Below, piece by piece: positions 15,863-24,442 of a stretch of DNA of 64,000 nt. The stretch is from assembly GCF_900184245.1 (NCBI RefSeq), contig NZ_FXXB01000005.1:225749-289748 (forward strand). The letters run 5' to 3'. This DNA comes from Brachybacterium massiliense (GTDB lineage: Bacteria; Actinomycetota; Actinomycetes; Actinomycetales; Dermabacteraceae). The notes under the pieces are model-generated. The model was not told the DNA's origin and searched no databases. It worked only from the letters and a program-made list of their open reading frames with translations. The first letter of the stretch is position 1. Every line of letters begins with the position of its first letter. A program made the translations under genes and the position numbers.

Positions 15863-17915
15863 CGGACGCGGGCACCCGCGCGGTGGCCACGCCTCCTGCC
15901 GGGACTTCGAGCGGGGCGGCGCCGTCGACGGACACGGTCACGGGCTGCGCGGTGTGGTTCAGCGCGATCAGGTGCCGGGTGCCGTCCTCGGCGCGGCGCT
16001 CGAGCAGCTCCACGTCCTCGGGAAGATCCCTCGCCGTGAGGCCCGCGGCGAGGTAGGGCCCGCTGAACATGGCCGCGAGGTCCTCCACGTCGAGATCCGA
16101 GGCGAGGTACCACGCCGCGCCGTCGCCGTAGGCGTGCCGCGTGGCGGCGACCCCCTCGGCGACAGGACCGTCGGTGTAGCTGCCGATCGCGTCGGCGCCG
16201 CGCAGCTGCAGGTCCTCGCACCACAGCCGTGAGCGCAGCGGCTTGCCGTCCAGCACGAGGCGCGCCTCGTCCCCGTCGCGCAGCGGGCAGAACTCGTGCA
16301 CCTCCAGCCCGAGCACCGGGGCGAGAGCGGCGTTCAGACCCCCCGGACGGACCCCGTCCTCGCCGTCGACGACCCCTGAGAACGGCCCCACCACAAGGTT
16401 CCCGCCGTCGTGCACGTAGGCCTCGAGGTTCCTCGCCGCAGCGTCGGAGAGCAGGTAGGAGGCCGGTGCGAGCACCAGGCGATACGCGCTCAGATCATCC
16501 TCGGGATGCGCGAAGTCGACCGCGATGTGATCGCGCCACAGCCGCTCGTACCAGGTCTGGATCTGCGCACGGTGGCTCAGATCATCGGCGGGCCGCCAGG
16601 GCAGATCCTGCGCCCAGTGGGACTCCCAGTCCCACAGGATCGCGACGTCGGCGTGCACGCGCGTGCCCTGCAGGTCCGCGAGCTCCTCCAGCTGCGCACC
16701 GAGCTCGGCGACCTCACGCCAGATCCGTGAGCTGGTCCCGGCGTGCGGGAGCATCGCCGAATGGAACTTCTCGGCGCCCTTGAGGGAGGCGCGCCATTGG
16801 AAGAACATCACCGCATCGGCGCCCCGTCCCACATGGGACAGCGAATTGCGCGCCATCTCCCCGGGCCGCTTGGCGACATTGCGCCCCTGCCAGTTCACCC
16901 CGGACGTGGAGTGCTCCATCAGCATCCACGGACGGCCCCGCGCGAGCGAGCGGGTCAGATCGGCGTCCAGGGCGAGCTCGACGAAGTTCCGCGCGTCGGC
17001 GGCGATCAGGTAGTGGTCGTTGGAGACCACGTCGACCTCGTCGGCCCACTTCCACAGATCGATGTTCGGGCAGGTGTGCGCCATGAAGTTCGTGGTCACG
17101 GGGACATGCGGGGTGAGCTCGTGCAGCACGTCCCGCTCGGCGCGGAAGCACTCCAGGATCTGCTCGGAGCTGAAGCGCCGCCAATCCAGCTCGAGCGAGG
17201 GGTTCTGCATCGACGGCGTGGGCAGCGGGGCATGGATCTCCTCGGGCACCCCGAAGGCCTGGCCCCAGAACGCGGTGCCCCAGGCGGCGTTCACCGCGTC
17301 GAGCGAACCGTGCCGACGCAGCGCCCAGTCGCGGAACGCGTCCTGCGCGAAGCGGGAGAAGCTCTCGCCCACCGGGGCGCCGTACTCGTTGTGGACGTGC
17401 CAGAGCGCAAGGGCCGGGTGGTCACCGTAGCGCTCGGCGAGTGCACGAGTGATCCCGGTGGCCGCGAGCCGATACGCGGGAGAGGACGGGCAGGCCATCC
17501 CGCGAGAGCCGGGGCCCAGGGCCCGTCCGTCGCGGTCGACGACCCGCGCCTCGGGATGCTCGCGGAAGAACCAGGCCGGGGGCGCTGCGGTGGGGGTGCC
17601 CAGGTCGACCCGGATCCCCGCCTCGTGCAGGAGAGCGAAGACCTCGTCGAGCCACTCCCAGTGGAACTCCCCGCGGCGCGGCTCGATGCTCGCCCAGGAG
17701 AACATCCCGATGCTGACCATCGTCACCCCCGCCTCCTGCATCAGGTGCACGTCCTCGACCCAAGTCTCACGGGTCCACTGCTCGGGGTTGTAGTCGCCGC
17801 CGTAGACGAGTCCGGTGGCACCGAGCGGCCAGCTCGGGCGGCCGGTCCGCTGCGCATGCTCGAGGCGATCCGACGGGGTGGAGGGGTCAAGGGACTGGAA
17901 TCGATCACGGGTCAT
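15849..17915 (-). CDS. GH42 beta-galactosidase (no. 1)
   Basis: The 688-residue enzyme hydrolyses terminal beta-galactosides. It has the GH42 start GGDYNPEQW, acid/base Glu177 in WHVHNEYG and nucleophile Glu334 in LMEHSTSGVNWQ, then the trimerisation and C-terminal beta domains. No signal peptide is present, so it acts on imported sugar in the cytoplasm. ATG 17915 was chosen; GTG 17933 would add six residues and neither has a strong ribosome site. It is divergent from a sugar ABC importer and shares its control region. Confidence 0.9.
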   Translation of the reverse strand: MTRDRFQSLDPSTPSDRLEHAQRTGRPSWPLGATGLVYGGDYNPEQWTRETWVEDVHLMQEAGVTMVSIGMFSWASIEPRRGEFHWEWLDEVFALLHEAGIRVDLGTPTAAPPAWFFREHPEARVVDRDGRALGPGSRGMACPSSPAYRLAATGITRALAERYGDHPALALWHVHNEYGAPVGESFSRFAQDAFRDWALRRHGSLDAVNAAWGTAFWGQAFGVPEEIHAPLPTPSMQNPSLELDWRRFSSEQILECFRAERDVLHELTPHVPVTTNFMAHTCPNIDLWKWADEVDVVSNDHYLIAADARNFVELALDADLTRSLARGRPWMLMEHSTSGVNWQGRNVAKRPGEMARNSLSHVGRGADAVMFFQWRASLKGAEKFHSAMLPHAGTSSRIWREVAELGAQLEELADLQGTRVHADVAILWDWESHWAQDLPWRPADDLSHRAQIQTWYERLWRDHIAVDFAHPEDDLSAYRLVLAPASYLLSDAAARNLEAYVHDGGNLVVGPFSGVVDGEDGVRPGGLNAALAPVLGLEVHEFCPLRDGDEARLVLDGKPLRSRLWCEDLQLRGADAIGSYTDGPVAEGVAATRHAYGDGAAWYLASDLDVEDLAAMFSGPYLAAGLTARDLPEDVELLERRAEDGTRHLIALNHTAQPVTVSVDGAAPLEVPAGGVATARVPASVTAG

Positions 17916-17968
17916 ACTGCGGGACTTTGGCACGGACTCGCGGGGGATCGCAAGCGACAGCGGAGATA

Positions 17969-17997
17969 TTGACTGTAAACGATCACGGTTCTACGAT
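17969..17997 (+). promoter_or_regulatory. sigma70 promoter with LacI-type operator in the spacer
   Basis: TTGACT (17969-17974), a 17-bp spacer and TACGAT (17992-17997) make a near-consensus promoter for the ABC operon starting at 18051. The spacer contains TGTAAACGATCACG, a degenerate LacI-family palindrome centred on CG, where a bound repressor would block polymerase. The lacI-type gene lies at the end of the same cluster. Confidence 0.7.
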
Positions 17998-18050
17998 TCC
18001 GACCACTGCCGCTCGCATCCGAGCGGTCCATCCATCGCAAGGAGGCGAGC

Positions 18051-19388
18051 ATGACCCGTGACGAACACCTTCGGCCGTCCCGGCAGCCCTCGCGCCGCGG
18101 GCTGCTCAAGGCCGCCGGCGCGCTCGGGACGGCGGGACTCGGCGCCAGCGCCCTCGCCGGCTGCGGCTCCGAGGCCGGCGGCGGCCCGGTGGAGCTGACC
18201 TTCTGGAGCTGGGCGCCGGGCATCGAAGAGGTTGTCGCGCTGTGGAACCAGCAGAACCCTGACGTACAGGTCCTTGTCAGCCGCCAGGACGCGGGCGACG
18301 CCGCCGTGACCAAGCTGCTGACAGCGGTCCGCGCCGGTAACGGCGCCCCCGACCTCGTGCAGGCCGAGTACCAGACCATCACCTCGCTCGTCGCCGCCGA
18401 TGCGATCGCAGACATCTCCGCTGAGCTCGCGCCCGAGACGCCCGAGCACTTCTCGGAAGGCATCTGGTCCAGTGTCGGAGTCGGGGACGACGCCGTCTAC
18501 GCCGTCCCGCAGGACACGGGCCCGCTGCAGCTCTACTACCGCGCGGACATCTTCGACGAGCTCGGACTCGCCGCCCCCTCCACCTGGGAGGAGTACGCGG
18601 ACGCCGCAAGGGAGGTGCACGAGGCCGATCCCGAGATGTACCTGGGCACCTTCTCCTCCACCGATCCGGGACTCTTCGTGGGTCTCGTCCAGCAGGCAGG
18701 TGCCTCCTGGTGGGGGATCGAGGGGGAGCGCTGGCGCGTCGACATCGATGCCGAGCCGACCCGTCGGGTCGCCGAGTTCTGGGGCGGACTGGTCGAGGAG
18801 GGCGTGATCGCCGCAGAGCCGATGTACACCCCGCAGTGGAACGCCGCCCTGAACTCCGGCACCCAGATCGGCTGGGTCTCCGCTGCCTGGGCCCCCGGAG
18901 TGCTCGAGGGCAATGCGGGATCCACCGCCGGAAAATGGCGGATGGCGACGATCCCCCAATGGGGCGCCGGGGAGAACGCCACCGGGAACTGGGGAGGATC
19001 GAGCACCGCCGTCGTCACCGGCGGGGCTCACCAGGCCGAGTCGGTCCGATTCGCGGAATGGATGAACACCTCGGCCGAGGGGGTGCACGCCCTGGTCCAG
19101 CTCAGCGGGATCTTCCCCGCCGACCTGCCCCACGCCGAGGACGCGCTCGCCGAGCCGCCCACGTTCTTCGCCGAGCAGCCGGACTTCTACGAGCTCTCGA
19201 CGAGCAATGCGGAGGGCGTGCGCCCGTTCGTGTTCGGCCCGAACGTCAATGTTGCCTACTCGCTCTTCAACGACGCCTTCGCCACAGCGACCCAGGCCGG
19301 GACCGCCGCCGCGTTCGGCGAGGCGGTCGCTACGGTCCACGCCGGCACCGTCGCCGATCTCGAGAACCAGGGGTACCAGCTCGCATGA
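18051..19388 (+). CDS. sugar ABC transporter, substrate-binding lipoprotein (no. 1)
   Basis: The 445-residue protein has a twin-arginine-like signal (SRRGLLKAAGALGTAGLGASAL) ending in the lipobox LAGC, followed by a family 1 extracellular solute-binding domain (LTFWSWAPGIEEVVALWNQQNPDVQV ... VYAVPQDTGPLQLYYRADIFDELG). It captures sugars outside the membrane and delivers them to the two permeases that follow. AAGGAGG stands before the ATG. It is the first gene of a three-gene operon with 4-bp overlaps. Confidence 0.92.
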   Translation: MTRDEHLRPSRQPSRRGLLKAAGALGTAGLGASALAGCGSEAGGGPVELTFWSWAPGIEEVVALWNQQNPDVQVLVSRQDAGDAAVTKLLTAVRAGNGAPDLVQAEYQTITSLVAADAIADISAELAPETPEHFSEGIWSSVGVGDDAVYAVPQDTGPLQLYYRADIFDELGLAAPSTWEEYADAAREVHEADPEMYLGTFSSTDPGLFVGLVQQAGASWWGIEGERWRVDIDAEPTRRVAEFWGGLVEEGVIAAEPMYTPQWNAALNSGTQIGWVSAAWAPGVLEGNAGSTAGKWRMATIPQWGAGENATGNWGGSSTAVVTGGAHQAESVRFAEWMNTSAEGVHALVQLSGIFPADLPHAEDALAEPPTFFAEQPDFYELSTSNAEGVRPFVFGPNVNVAYSLFNDAFATATQAGTAAAFGEAVATVHAGTVADLENQGYQLA

Positions 19389-20311
19389 ACGCCACCACCT
19401 CGTCCCTGCGCCGACGCACCGATCGCTTCGGCTACCTGTTCATCGCCCCCGCCGCGCTGTGCTTCCTCGCCTTCCTCGCCATCCCGATCCTGTACGCCCT
19501 CTACGTCAGCTTCCGGCGGGAGAGGGTCGTCGGCCTCGGCCTCGGCGAGGGAGGCCGGACCGAGGTGTGGGCAGGGCTGCACAACTATCTCGCCGTGCTC
19601 CAGGACAGCGAGTTCCTCGCGAGCGCCGGCCGCGTGCTGGTCTACGGGCTGGTGCTGGTGCCGGTCATGCTCGGCCTCGCCCTGCTCTTCGCCCTCCTGC
19701 TGGACTCCCGATCGGCGCGCCTGCGACGCATCGCACGCATCGCGATCTTCCTGCCCTACGCCGTGCCGGCCGTGATCTCCTCGCTGCTGTGGGGGTTCCT
19801 CTACCTTCCCGGCACCAGCCCCTTCCACTTCCTGGCCGACGCCGCAGGCATGAGCCTGCCGGATGTGCTGTCCCCCCGGCTGGTACTGCTGGCGATCGCG
19901 AACATCGGCATCTGGGGCGGCACGGGCTTCAACATGGTCGTGCTCTACACGTCCCTGCGGTCCGTCCCCTCCGAGCTGTACGAGGCTGCGACCCTCGACG
20001 GCTGCTCGGAGGTGCAGACCGCGCTGCGGGTCAAGGTGCCGATGATCCTGCCCTCGTTGATCATGACCGCCGTGTTCTCGATCATCGCGACGCTGCAGGT
20101 CTTCGCCGAGCCGATGCTGCTGCGGCCGCTGACGAACTCGATATCCACCACCTGGTCGCCGCTGATGCGGATCTACCGGGACGCCTTCATCGAGAACGAC
20201 ATCTACACGGCCTCGGCCGGCTCGGTGCTGGTGGCCCTCGCAACCTTCGTGATCTCTTTCGGCTTCCTGCGCCTGGTGCGCGGTCAGGCCTTCGCCCAGG
20301 AAGAACGGTGA
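19385..20311 (+). CDS. sugar ABC transporter permease (MalF-like, no. 1)
   Basis: The 308-residue protein has six predicted membrane helices and the EAA loop 'ELYEAATLDGCSEVQTALRVKVPMILP', which contacts the ATPase. It overlaps the binding-protein stop by ATGA, so it is translationally coupled. It forms the heterodimeric pore with the next gene product. Confidence 0.92.
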   Translation: MNATTSSLRRRTDRFGYLFIAPAALCFLAFLAIPILYALYVSFRRERVVGLGLGEGGRTEVWAGLHNYLAVLQDSEFLASAGRVLVYGLVLVPVMLGLALLFALLLDSRSARLRRIARIAIFLPYAVPAVISSLLWGFLYLPGTSPFHFLADAAGMSLPDVLSPRLVLLAIANIGIWGGTGFNMVVLYTSLRSVPSELYEAATLDGCSEVQTALRVKVPMILPSLIMTAVFSIIATLQVFAEPMLLRPLTNSISTTWSPLMRIYRDAFIENDIYTASAGSVLVALATFVISFGFLRLVRGQAFAQEER

Positions 20312-21249
20312 GCACCGCCATGACCCTCTCGACCCCGCCGAAGACTGCTTCGAGCACCGCCGCCTCCGACCCCGCGCCGGGAGGACCCGGAGCCTCCCGC
20401 TCCGCCGGGCGAGGCGGTGCGGAGAAGCCCTCCGTGATCGCCACCGGAGTGCTGCTGCTCGGCGCTCTCTACTGCCTGATCCCCATCATCTGGGTGCTGT
20501 TCGCCGCCTCCAAGAGCGCGGACGAGCTGTTCTCCACCTTCACCTTCGCGCCCTCCACCCATCTGCTCCAGAACGTCCAGGACCTCTTCTCGTACCGGGA
20601 CGGACTGTTCCTGCGCTGGGCCGGGAACACCGCTCTGTACGCCATCGGCGGCGCCCTGGTCTCCACGCTGGTCTCCGCGGCGGCCGGCTACGGCCTCGCC
20701 CTGTTCGACTTCCGCGGCAAGAAGCTGTTCTTCAACCTGATCCTCGCCGGAGTGCTCGTGCCGGCGGTCATCCTCGCCGTGCCGCAGTACCTGCTGTTCG
20801 CGCAGGCAGGCCTGGCGAACACCTACTGGGCGGTGTTCCTGCCGAGCATCCTGAACCCCTACGGGATCTACCTCGCCCGCATCTACGCCGGCGCCTCGAT
20901 ACCGCGGGAGATGATCGAGGCCGCGCGCACCGACGGCGCCGGCGAACTGCGGATCTTCACCCGGTTCGCGGTGCCGATGATGCTGCCGGGCCTGGTCACG
21001 GTGTTCCTGTTCCAGTTCGTGGGGATCTGGAACAACTACATGCTCCCGTACATCATGCTCGGCGACGACTCGCTGTTCCCCATCACGGTGGGCCTGTCGA
21101 CGCTGATGAACCAGGGCGCCTCGCAGCCGGCCATGTACACCACGGTGATCACCGGTGCGCTGGTCTCGATCCTGCCGCTGATCGCGCTGTTCCTGCTCCT
21201 GCAGCGCTACTGGCAGTCCGATCTCACCGGCGGGGCCGTCAAGGGCTGA
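20308..21249 (+). CDS. sugar ABC transporter permease (MalG-like, no. 1)
   Basis: The 313-residue permease has six helices and the EAA loop REMIEAARTDGAGELRIFTRFAVPMMLPG. The GTG at 20308 overlaps the previous stop (GTGA); ATG 20320 is an alternative start. The first 40 residues are a Pro/Ser/Ala-rich cytoplasmic tail. No ATPase gene follows, so a shared MsiK/UgpC-type ATPase encoded elsewhere is likely. Confidence 0.9.
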   Translation: MSTAMTLSTPPKTASSTAASDPAPGGPGASRSAGRGGAEKPSVIATGVLLLGALYCLIPIIWVLFAASKSADELFSTFTFAPSTHLLQNVQDLFSYRDGLFLRWAGNTALYAIGGALVSTLVSAAAGYGLALFDFRGKKLFFNLILAGVLVPAVILAVPQYLLFAQAGLANTYWAVFLPSILNPYGIYLARIYAGASIPREMIEAARTDGAGELRIFTRFAVPMMLPGLVTVFLFQFVGIWNNYMLPYIMLGDDSLFPITVGLSTLMNQGASQPAMYTTVITGALVSILPLIALFLLLQRYWQSDLTGGAVKG

Positions 21250-21259
21250 CGTCTGCGCG

Positions 21260-21293
21260 GTCGAGGCACGGGCGGAACCCGTCATGCCTCGAC
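21260..21293 (+). terminator. hairpin after ABC operon 1
   Basis: GTCGAGGCA pairs with TGCCTCGAC, with an inner CGGG/CCCG stem separated by an asymmetric bulge. It begins 10 bp after the last permease stop and ends 92 bp before the lacI-type start. Confidence 0.6.
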
Positions 21294-21384
21294 TGCGTGG
21301 CGCCCGGCCTGCGTGCCGTCGGAGATACTGGCCTGCACACCCTCGCTCCCGCAGTGGAGCCGCTGTACAGAAGGAGCGACAGAC

Positions 21385-22437
21385 GTGGCAGAAGCCCAGC
21401 CGAAGCCGGCGCGGCGTCCGACGATCTCCGACGTCGCGCGACGCGCAGGGGTCTCGACGGGCACCGTCTCGCGATACCTCAACGGCGGCCGGTGGGTCTC
21501 CGCGGAATCGACCAAGGCGATCACCCGGGCGATCCGCGAGACCGGCTATGTCGCCAACTCGACAGCACGGCGCCTCCGCACGGGGCGCAGCGGCACCGTC
21601 GCCTTCGTGGTCGACGAGCCGCCGGCCCGCTTCTTCGAGGACCCGAACTTCGAGGCCCTCGTGATCGAGGTGGGGCAGGCACTGGCCGCACGGGACCAGA
21701 CCATGGTGCTGCTCCTCGCCGGGGACGAGGACAGCGCGAAGCGCGCGGAGATGTTCCTGCGCACCAGCGGCGTGGACGGGGCGGTGACCGCCTCGGCCCA
21801 GCCCGAGCATCTGCTCTTCGAGCGGATCCAGGCGGCGAACATCCCGCTGGTCAACGTCGGCAGCCCGGCAGGAGCCGACGACCGCATCGCCTTCGTGGCC
21901 GCCGACGATCGTGAAGGTGCCCGCCTCATGGCCGAGCATCTCCTCGAGCGCGGTGCCCGCGAGCTCGCGGTGATCGCCGGCCCCGAGCACACCCCGGGCG
22001 GGATCCTGCGCCCGGCTGCCTTCGTCGAGGCGGTCGAGGCCTCTGCCGCTTCCGATCTCGTGCCCAGGGTGGTCGCAGTCGAGCACGGTGACTACACCAC
22101 CGCGAGCGGGCGGGAAGCGGCCACGGCGATCCTCCGCGCGCACCCGAGGGTCGATGCGTTCTTCGCCGCCAACGACAGGATGGCTCGTGGTGTCATCGAG
22201 GCTCTGCACGCTCGGGGACGCACGGTGCCTGGCGACGTGCTCGTCGGCGGATTCGATGACTCCGTCGGCGCAGAGTCCGACGCCCCCCGCCTGACCACGG
22301 TGCGACAGGACTTCCGGCGCATCGCCGAGGAGCTCGTCGATGCTCTCGGCAAGCAGATCGACGGCGGTGTGCGAACGAACGTCGTGGTCCCGGTCCAGCT
22401 CGTGGTGCGGGAGTCCACCACCCCAGGCACGCACTGA
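21385..22437 (+). CDS. LacI-family transcriptional regulator
   Basis: The 350-residue protein has the LacI helix-turn-helix and hinge (PTISDVARRAGVSTGTVSRYLNG, residues 12-34) and a periplasmic-binding-protein-like effector domain ending with VGGFDD and LTTVRQDF. The GTG at 21385 has AAGGAG 8 bp upstream. It is the likely repressor of ABC importer 1 and the divergent GH42 gene through the operator near 17975, and possibly of the 26426 operator. The inducer is probably a galactoside or its product. Confidence 0.9.
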   Translation: MAEAQPKPARRPTISDVARRAGVSTGTVSRYLNGGRWVSAESTKAITRAIRETGYVANSTARRLRTGRSGTVAFVVDEPPARFFEDPNFEALVIEVGQALAARDQTMVLLLAGDEDSAKRAEMFLRTSGVDGAVTASAQPEHLLFERIQAANIPLVNVGSPAGADDRIAFVAADDREGARLMAEHLLERGARELAVIAGPEHTPGGILRPAAFVEAVEASAASDLVPRVVAVEHGDYTTASGREAATAILRAHPRVDAFFAANDRMARGVIEALHARGRTVPGDVLVGGFDDSVGAESDAPRLTTVRQDFRRIAEELVDALGKQIDGGVRTNVVVPVQLVVRESTTPGTH

Positions 22438-22458
22438 CCATGTCCTGAGAGGGAAGGG

Positions 22459-23985
22459 TCAGTCGGCGTTCTCCGTTTCCGCTTCCGTTTGAGCCTCCGC
22501 GCCGGTGACGAACTCGCTCAGGTGCTGCGAGAGGGCGAGGCGGCTGGGCTCGTGGCAGTACATCATGTGCCCCGCCTCGTAGTACTCGATGCGGATCCGC
22601 TCGCTGTAGTCCTCGCGCGGGATCGCCAGCTGCGCCAGCACGTGCTCGCTGGCATGGAACGGCGTGGCCGCATCGTGGTAGCCGTGGGAGACCAGCACGC
22701 GGGTGTGCGGGGACTTCCGCAGCAGGCGCGAGAGGTCCGAGGCGACCTCCACGGAGCGGTTCTCGAAGTCCTTGTAGCTCCACGGGTGCACGCGGCCGGA
22801 CATGATCTCGTAGACCACGTCGGAGGAGAACTCGAGCTCGCCGCGCAGATACTGGTTGATCGTCGCGGTGTAGGACGGGGCGAGCTGGTCGATCGACGGA
22901 TCGGTCTCCATCCGCGGCGAGTTGCCGTCCCCGGCCGGGGCGGTGAAGCGGCCATCGATCCGCCCGGTGACCAGGCCCTCATCCCGCAGCAGCTCGGCCA
23001 GGAACGCCATGTGCTCGACGCGCAGGTCCGCGCGCTCCACCCAGTCCGGATCCACGCCGATCAGAGCGCCGATACGCGCGGCGGCCTCCTGCTTCTGCTC
23101 CGGGGCGAGCCGCAGGCCCGCCGCGAGCAGCGCCGGGTACTTCTGCTCCGCGAAGGCCTCGGCCTCGTCCACCACGTCCTGCAGCAGGCGGTCCTCGTGC
23201 TTGCCGTGCGCATGGGCGATCGCCGCATAGGTGGGCAGGTAGTGGATGTAGGGGCGGTCGTTGGCGGGATGGAAGCGGAGGGTGCCGAAGTCGAGCACCG
23301 GGGAGATCAGCGCGATCCCGGCGATCGCCACGTAGTAGCGGTCCATCAGGTGCGCGGCGACGGCCGCGGCGCGGGTGGTGCCGTAGGACTCCCCGGCCAG
23401 ATAGAGCGGCGAGGTCCAGCGCTGGTGGCGGGTGAGCCAGTCGATCACGAAGGCGGCGATCAGATCCCGATCCTCGGCCAGCCCGTGATGACGGCTCGGC
23501 TTCTGACCGGGCGCGGGCCGGGAGTAGCCGGTGGTCATCGCATCGACCACCACCAGGTCCGCGTCCTTGAGGATCGTCTCGTGGTTGTCCAGCAGCCGGT
23601 GCGGGGGAGCGGCGGGCGCCCCCGCATCTCCCGAGTCCACGCGGCGCGGGCCCAGCAGCCCCAGGTGCAGCCACACCGTCGAGGCGCCCGGACCGCCGTT
23701 GAAGGCGAACACCACGGGACGCTCCGTCGCCTCGACGCCCTGGGCGAGGTAGGAGACGGAGAACAGCTCCGCATACGCCGCTCCGCGCCCGTACTCCTCG
23801 CCCTCCGGCTCCTCCTTCAGCACCACGGTGCCGGTGGTCGCGGTGTAGTCGAGCGTGCCATCCGGCAGGGTCAGCGAGTGCAGCGTGGTGACCAGGTGGT
23901 CCTCGGGCGCGGGCTTCTCCCCGGCGGCCGACGGGCCTGGCTTCGTGCTCTCGTCGTTGCTGGCGGGGCGGTGCTGATCGGTCAC
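22459..23985 (-). CDS. S10 serine carboxypeptidase-like protein
   Basis: The 508-residue protein has the S10 layout: oxyanion block FAFNGGPGAST, nucleophile Ser200 in GESYGTTR, the Asp region SHGYHDAATP, and His in YEAGHMMY. S10 enzymes remove C-terminal residues, usually at acid pH. No signal peptide is seen, unlike the vacuolar eukaryotic relatives, so this bacterial branch is probably cytoplasmic. The GTG start has AAGGAG upstream. It is downstream of the symporter and small membrane protein on the same strand. Confidence 0.85.
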   Translation of the reverse strand: MTDQHRPASNDESTKPGPSAAGEKPAPEDHLVTTLHSLTLPDGTLDYTATTGTVVLKEEPEGEEYGRGAAYAELFSVSYLAQGVEATERPVVFAFNGGPGASTVWLHLGLLGPRRVDSGDAGAPAAPPHRLLDNHETILKDADLVVVDAMTTGYSRPAPGQKPSRHHGLAEDRDLIAAFVIDWLTRHQRWTSPLYLAGESYGTTRAAAVAAHLMDRYYVAIAGIALISPVLDFGTLRFHPANDRPYIHYLPTYAAIAHAHGKHEDRLLQDVVDEAEAFAEQKYPALLAAGLRLAPEQKQEAAARIGALIGVDPDWVERADLRVEHMAFLAELLRDEGLVTGRIDGRFTAPAGDGNSPRMETDPSIDQLAPSYTATINQYLRGELEFSSDVVYEIMSGRVHPWSYKDFENRSVEVASDLSRLLRKSPHTRVLVSHGYHDAATPFHASEHVLAQLAIPREDYSERIRIEYYEAGHMMYCHEPSRLALSQHLSEFVTGAEAQTEAETENAD

Positions 23986-24069
23986 TCGTGCTCCTTCATC
24001 GGATCCGGCGTCCCCACGATGCTATGTGAGGGGCACGGGGCCGGCCCGGCCTGCGCCGCCCGCGCGGGC

Positions 24070-24420
24070 TCAGTCGAGCGCTGCGATGTCGCGGGACTCC
24101 TCGGCGCCGTCCTCGTTGTCGCGGACGACCATGCGGATCGGGTCCAGCTTCGTCCAGACGATGAACAGCACGCCCACCAGCAGCATCGCCGCGCCCGCCC
24201 ACAGGTTGGCGTTCAGCCCGTCGGTCTTGGTCGCCTCCTCGGGGGTGAAGGCGAACAGGCCCGCGCCCAGCAGGACCAGGCCGAACAGACCCAGCAGCAC
24301 GCCGATGAAGTTGCGGATGTCGAAGGCGCCGGCCGTCTGGACCTCGGCGTTCTCGCCCGCGGCGCCGGCGGGCTCAGGGGTGTCCTGCGCGCCAGGGCTG
24401 TGATCCTTGTGTGCACTCAT
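24070..24420 (-). CDS. small two-helix membrane protein
   Basis: This 116-residue protein has a hydrophilic N-terminus (about 35 residues), two membrane helices (FIGVLLGLFGLVLLGAGLFAF and ANLWAGAAMLLVGVLFIVW) and an acidic tail. It starts 22 bp after the sodium symporter stop on the same strand, so it is probably co-expressed and may be an accessory subunit. No named family was recognised. Confidence 0.75.
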   Translation of the reverse strand: MSAHKDHSPGAQDTPEPAGAAGENAEVQTAGAFDIRNFIGVLLGLFGLVLLGAGLFAFTPEEATKTDGLNANLWAGAAMLLVGVLFIVWTKLDPIRMVVRDNEDGAEESRDIAALD

Positions 24421-24442
24421 GGGTTCTCTCCTCGGTCCGCGC